DNA from: Christensenellaceae bacterium
GTDB taxonomy: Bacteria > Bacillota > Clostridia > Christensenellales > Aristaeellaceae
Direction: 5' to 3'
Length of the DNA: 17,367 bases
NCBI GenBank assembly: GCA_017881705.1
Contig: JADGQP010000110.1
Coordinates: forward strand, 1 to 17,367
Below are positions 14,224-17,367 of this stretch, piece after piece. Each line of letters begins with the position of its first letter. Position 1 is the first letter of the stretch. The notes under the pieces were generated by a model. That model was not told the DNA's origin. It made no database searches and saw only the letters and a program-made list of their open reading frames with translations. The translations under genes were made by a program, and so were the position numbers.

Positions 14224-16100
14224 TGCAGGGTGACCTCCCGCTCTACGATCAGCTGCCCGTTAAGATATACGCGGCATGAAAGCGGGCCGGATAAGCTGGA
14301 ACTGACTGGGATAATCACGGAATAAGCGGCGCCTGCAGTAGTCATGCCGTTATACTGTTCTACCTCGTTGTCGTTTTCCAGCAGCGTGACCCGTAAGGGC
14401 AGGCTGTCCTGTGAGGCGGGAACGTCCACGTTCATATCGGCATGGTAGGGTTTGCTTTTTGTGCCGACGGTCAGCGTTACCTGCGTGTCCAGTATTGCCA
14501 TGGTGCCGGCAGCGGGCGTTTGCGCCAGCACTTTGCCGATTTGGTCATCAGCTGCTTCGCCATAGACTACCTTGCCGGCGGTCAGGTTATTTTCCTTAAT
14601 AAGCTGGATCGCTTCTTCATAGGTACGGTTGGTAAGGTCGGGCACCAGCGTGCTGCCGCCCGACAGCGTAACCTCGATTTCCTGGCCCACGTTGCAGGTT
14701 TCCCCTTCCTGCGGGTTTTGCGCGATCACCGTATCCAGCGTCGCGGTGGACGGGCTTTTGGACACGACCATGCTCAAGCCTTTTTCCTTGAGTTTGGCGG
14801 CGGCTTCGTCGTGCGTCATGCCCAGAAGGCCGGGCATTAAAATACGCGACGGCCCGAGGCTGACGGTGATTACCACGCTATCGCCCTTGCGCATTTCGGC
14901 ATCGGCTTCCGGCGTTTGGGACAGAATCGTGCCCGCGGGGATCTTATCGTGGTTTACCTCGGTCTGCTGCAGGTTGAGTCCTACGTGCTTCACCTGGGCC
15001 TGCGCCTCCTCCACGGTCATGCCGACCAAGTCGGGAGCCAGTGCGCTGCCCGCGACGGAATGATATACGGTAATGGAACCCGCTACAAGCCCAAAAAGCA
15101 CCAGGCAGCCGGTGAGAATGGTAAACAGAGTTGTGATTCTCTTGCGGCGCTTGCGTGTCGGTGCGCGCTTGGCGGTTTGCGAAGCGGCTGCTTTTCTGGC
15201 GGGTGGGGGCTGGCGCTGTGCGTTGGCGGAGGCCTGCGCGGCGGTATGTTCCATATACTGCGGGGTGTTGGGGTCGGGCAAACCCTGGCGGGCTTTGAGC
15301 AGCGCGTCCGCCATTTCGCGCGCACTCTGGTAGCGTTTCTTAGGCGACTTTTTTAATGATACGGCGACCACCGAGATCACCGCGGGGGGAACGTCGGGAT
15401 TATAATCCGAAATGGGCGGAGGGGTGGCGTTGATGTGCTGCATGGCCACCGCTACCGGCGTATCCCCAACAAAGGGGACGTGACCGGTCAGCATTTCATA
15501 AAGCACCACGCCGGTGGAATAGATATCGCTGGTGGCATCCACAACGCTGCCGCCGGCCTGCTCGGGGGAGGAATAATGCACCGAGCCCACCACGGTATCG
15601 CCTTTGGAAATGGTAAAGGCGTTTGTCATGCGGGCGATGCCAAAGTCCGCTACCTTCACGTGCCCGTCGGCGTTGACCAGCACGTTTTGCGGCTTAATAT
15701 CGCGGTGGATGATGCCGTTGCTGTGCGCGTGCTGCAGCGCGCTTAAAATGCGTACGGTAATCTGTATGGCGGTGTTGGTGTTAAGCCGGCCTTTTTGCTG
15801 AATAATCTCCTTAAGGGTGCTGCCGCTTACGTATTCCAGCACGAGATAGCGGTACTCGCCCTCCACGCCCACATCCAGAAGATTGACGATGTTGTGGTGC
15901 GACATAAGGCTCGCGGCCTGCGCCTCACGCTGGAACCGCTCCATAAATTCCTTATCGCTGTTGTATTCCGATTTGAGAATCTTGATGGCGACGCTGTGAC
16001 CCGTGCGGATATCGACCGCGCGGTACACCAGCGACATGCCGCCCTGGCCGATGAAATCCACCAGTTTGTAACGCTCGGCAAACACGATGCCCCTCATCAT
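14220..16100 (-). CDS. prkC: PASTA-domain Ser/Thr protein kinase (PrkC/PknB family)
   Basis: This membrane kinase senses peptidoglycan or lipid II fragments and phosphorylates cell-wall, division and translation proteins. Of 626 aa, the cytoplasmic kinase domain spans about 10-270. It has a Gly-rich loop GQGGMSLV (18-25), K40, E59, the catalytic loop HRDIKPQN (132-139), DFG (152-154), an activation loop with T163/T169, and SPE (178-180). A basic, Ala/Pro-rich juxtamembrane stretch (285-321) precedes one transmembrane helix (about 322-346). Three extracellular PASTA repeats follow (about 354-415, 422-479 and 485-546), then an extra C-terminal domain of about 75 residues (552-626). The ATG at 16100 overlaps the prpC stop by 4 nt. 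Confidence 0.97.
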   Translation of the reverse strand: MMRGIVFAERYKLVDFIGQGGMSLVYRAVDIRTGHSVAIKILKSEYNSDKEFMERFQREAQAASLMSHHNIVNLLDVGVEGEYRYLVLEYVSGSTLKEIIQQKGRLNTNTAIQITVRILSALQHAHSNGIIHRDIKPQNVLVNADGHVKVADFGIARMTNAFTISKGDTVVGSVHYSSPEQAGGSVVDATSDIYSTGVVLYEMLTGHVPFVGDTPVAVAMQHINATPPPISDYNPDVPPAVISVVAVSLKKSPKKRYQSAREMADALLKARQGLPDPNTPQYMEHTAAQASANAQRQPPPARKAAASQTAKRAPTRKRRKRITTLFTILTGCLVLFGLVAGSITVYHSVAGSALAPDLVGMTVEEAQAQVKHVGLNLQQTEVNHDKIPAGTILSQTPEADAEMRKGDSVVITVSLGPSRILMPGLLGMTHDEAAAKLKEKGLSMVVSKSPSTATLDTVIAQNPQEGETCNVGQEIEVTLSGGSTLVPDLTNRTYEEAIQLIKENNLTAGKVVYGEAADDQIGKVLAQTPAAGTMAILDTQVTLTVGTKSKPYHADMNVDVPASQDSLPLRVTLLENDNEVEQYNGMTTAGAAYSVIIPVSSSLSGPLSCRVYLNGQLIVEREVTLQ

Positions 16101-16807
16101 GGCGCGCTCACCTCCGTTACGCGCCCCAGGATGAAGCTCACGTTGTCAACACCGCCGTTTTCCAGCGCCAATTCCAGCAATTTGTTTGCGGCCGTCTGGT
16201 CGCTAAGCTCTGCGAGCGTATGTGCGATCTCGTCATCCTCCACCATATTGGAAAGTCCATCGGAACATACGAGCCACAAATCGCCCGGCCGCTTTTTTTC
16301 GTGCAACACGTCCGGCTCCACAACCGGGTCGGTGCCCAAGGCGCGGGTGATCACGCTGCGGTAGGGGTGAGTTTTCGCCATTTCGGGGGTGATGGCCTTG
16401 CTGCGCACAAGCTCGCCGACAATGCTGTGATCCTGCGTACGGCAGGAAAGTTCGCCGTCGCGCAGCAGGTAGGCGCGGCTGTCGCCCACATGGGCAATCA
16501 GCAATTCGTCCGGAGCCTCCCATAAAACGGTCAGGGTGGTACCCATGCCGCTTAAGGACGCATCGCGGCGCTGCATATCGAAGATTCTGCGGTTGGCGGC
16601 GTCCAGCGCCACGCGCAGGGTGTTCTCCTCTGGCGTTTTTCCGCCAAGCAGGGTGCGAACCACCTGAACGGCAACGCGGCTGGCCGTTTCGCCGCCGCGG
16701 TGGCCGCCCATGCCGTCCGCCACGCCGTAAAGCGAGTGACCCACCAGCAGTGAATCCTCATTAGTGGGGCGCACCCGCCCCGTATGGGTTACCGCGAAAA
16801 TCTGCAA
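16097..16807 (-). CDS. prpC: PP2C-type protein phosphatase (PrpC/Stp)
   Basis: This metal-dependent Ser/Thr phosphatase reverses phosphorylation by the neighbouring PrkC. The 236-aa protein shows the complete PP2C motif set: RPTNEDS (13-19), GVADGMGGH (28-36, D31), GMGTTLT (87-93), AHVGDSRAYL (105-114), QDHS (125-128), VCSDGLSN (180-187, D183) and GGVDNVSF (218-225, D221). No membrane segment is present, so it is cytoplasmic. The start is TTG at 16807, supported by AGGTGAGG a few bases upstream and by the standard N-terminal MQIFAVTHTGRVR. It is translationally coupled to prkC through an ATGA overlap and lies 46 nt after rlmN. Confidence 0.97.
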   Translation of the reverse strand: MQIFAVTHTGRVRPTNEDSLLVGHSLYGVADGMGGHRGGETASRVAVQVVRTLLGGKTPEENTLRVALDAANRRIFDMQRRDASLSGMGTTLTVLWEAPDELLIAHVGDSRAYLLRDGELSCRTQDHSIVGELVRSKAITPEMAKTHPYRSVITRALGTDPVVEPDVLHEKKRPGDLWLVCSDGLSNMVEDDEIAHTLAELSDQTAANKLLELALENGGVDNVSFILGRVTEVSAP

Positions 16808-16853
16808 GCCGCCTCACCTGCCTTTTTACACGTTCCGTCAAGATAGCATCCTA

Positions 16854-17367
16854 TCAGGTTTTACCATTACTTTCAAGAGCGTCTCCCAGGTGACGGTTAC
16901 GCAGCTGTCCGCACGCGCCGCCGATGTCCGTGCCCATTTCGCGTCGGCAGGTGGCGGAAACGCCAAGCGACTCCAGCGTGTGTAAAAACGCCTGTACCGC
17001 AGCAGGAGAGGCTGGCGCAAGCGCGCGCTCGTCCACGCGGTTAAGCGGAATCAGGTTTATGTGGCATTGCAGGCCGCTCACGAGGCGCACCAGCTCCCGC
17101 GCGTGTTCCGGCCAGCTGTTGAGGTTGTCGATCAGCGCGTACTCGAACACCACGCGGCGGCTTGTGTGTTCAACGTAGTAACGTACGGCGGCCATTAACT
17201 CCGCAATGGGGTAGCAGCCTGCGATGGGCATAATCTGCTGCCGTATTTTGTCGTTTGGCGCGTGAAGGGAAACGCTAAGCGTAATAGGCAGACCTTCCTG
17301 CGCGAGGTCGCGTATCTGCGGCACCAGCCCGCAGGTGCTAAGCGATACGGAGCGCAGGCTGATCGCC
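16854..17367 (-). CDS. rlmN: 23S rRNA/tRNA adenine-C2 methyltransferase RlmN (C-terminal part)
   Basis: This radical-SAM enzyme methylates C2 of A2503 in 23S rRNA and A37 in tRNAs. Only about 171 C-terminal residues are in the window and the gene continues past the right edge. In frame from the edge I read ISLRSVSLSTCGLVPQI, then LPITLSVSLHAPND, FEYALIDNLNSW, and HINLIPLNRVDE. The C-terminal GGACGQLR carries the cysteine that takes the transient methyl adduct in E. coli RlmN (C355). The CxxxCxxC cluster motif would be upstream, outside the window. Internal GTG codons near 17324 are not the real start. It is the first visible gene of the rlmN-prpC-prkC-rsgA-rpe operon, so any promoter is also outside. 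Confidence 0.96.
   Translation of the reverse strand, partial: AISLRSVSLSTCGLVPQIRDLAQEGLPITLSVSLHAPNDKIRQQIMPIAGCYPIAELMAAVRYYVEHTSRRVVFEYALIDNLNSWPEHARELVRLVSGLQCHINLIPLNRVDERALAPASPAAVQAFLHTLESLGVSATCRREMGTDIGGACGQLRNRHLGDALESNGKT

Overview
The window is a compact stretch of bacterial chromosome made almost entirely of housekeeping genes. The gene order is typical of Bacillota. dnaK-dnaJ-prmA-rsmE-mtaB followed by rpsU resembles the Bacillus subtilis heat-shock/translation neighbourhood, and rlmN-prpC-prkC-rsgA-rpe on the other strand is a classic Firmicutes operon. The DnaK lacks the N-terminal-domain insertion seen in Gram-negative forms. The DNA looks moderately GC-rich, there are several TTG and GTG starts, and Rho carries a long N-terminal extension. 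This suggests a Clostridia-type organism, possibly gut-associated. The family cannot be fixed from the sequence alone.

Left block, + strand, 68-6762: dnaK, a 253-nt gap with several hairpins and an intrinsic terminator, dnaJ, then a second unit of prmA, rsmE, mtaB and a HIT-family hydrolase. The products fold proteins (DnaK/DnaJ), methylate ribosomal protein L11 (PrmA) and 16S rRNA (RsmE), and methylthiolate tRNA A37 (MtaB). rpsU (ribosomal protein S21, 57 aa) follows as a self-contained unit with a near-consensus promoter and a strong terminator.

Middle block, + strand, 7307-10521: a TRM11-like RNA methyltransferase with its own probable promoter, then rho. Rho has about 220 residues of low-complexity, Tyr/Pro/Gln/Arg-rich sequence between its N-terminal helical domain and its RNA-binding domain. 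The 434-nt gap after rho holds hairpin terminators and two tandem, highly structured repeats of about 129 bp.

Right block, - strand, 17367-10956: rlmN (cut by the window edge), prpC, prkC, rsgA and rpe. The last four overlap by 4-8 nt. They are followed by a separate acyl-CoA ligase gene. That gene has a perfect-consensus sigma-A-type promoter (TTGACA-17-TATAAT) and a 15-bp palindrome that overlaps the -10 box and the likely start site, which points to a dedicated repressor. PrkC/PrpC are an opposing kinase/phosphatase pair for cell-wall signalling, and RsgA acts in 30S maturation.

I see no mobile element, CRISPR array, tRNA, rRNA or clearly novel multi-gene system. The points most worth a second look are the regulated acyl-CoA ligase promoter, the structured tandem repeat, the disordered region of Rho and the terminator between dnaK and dnaJ.
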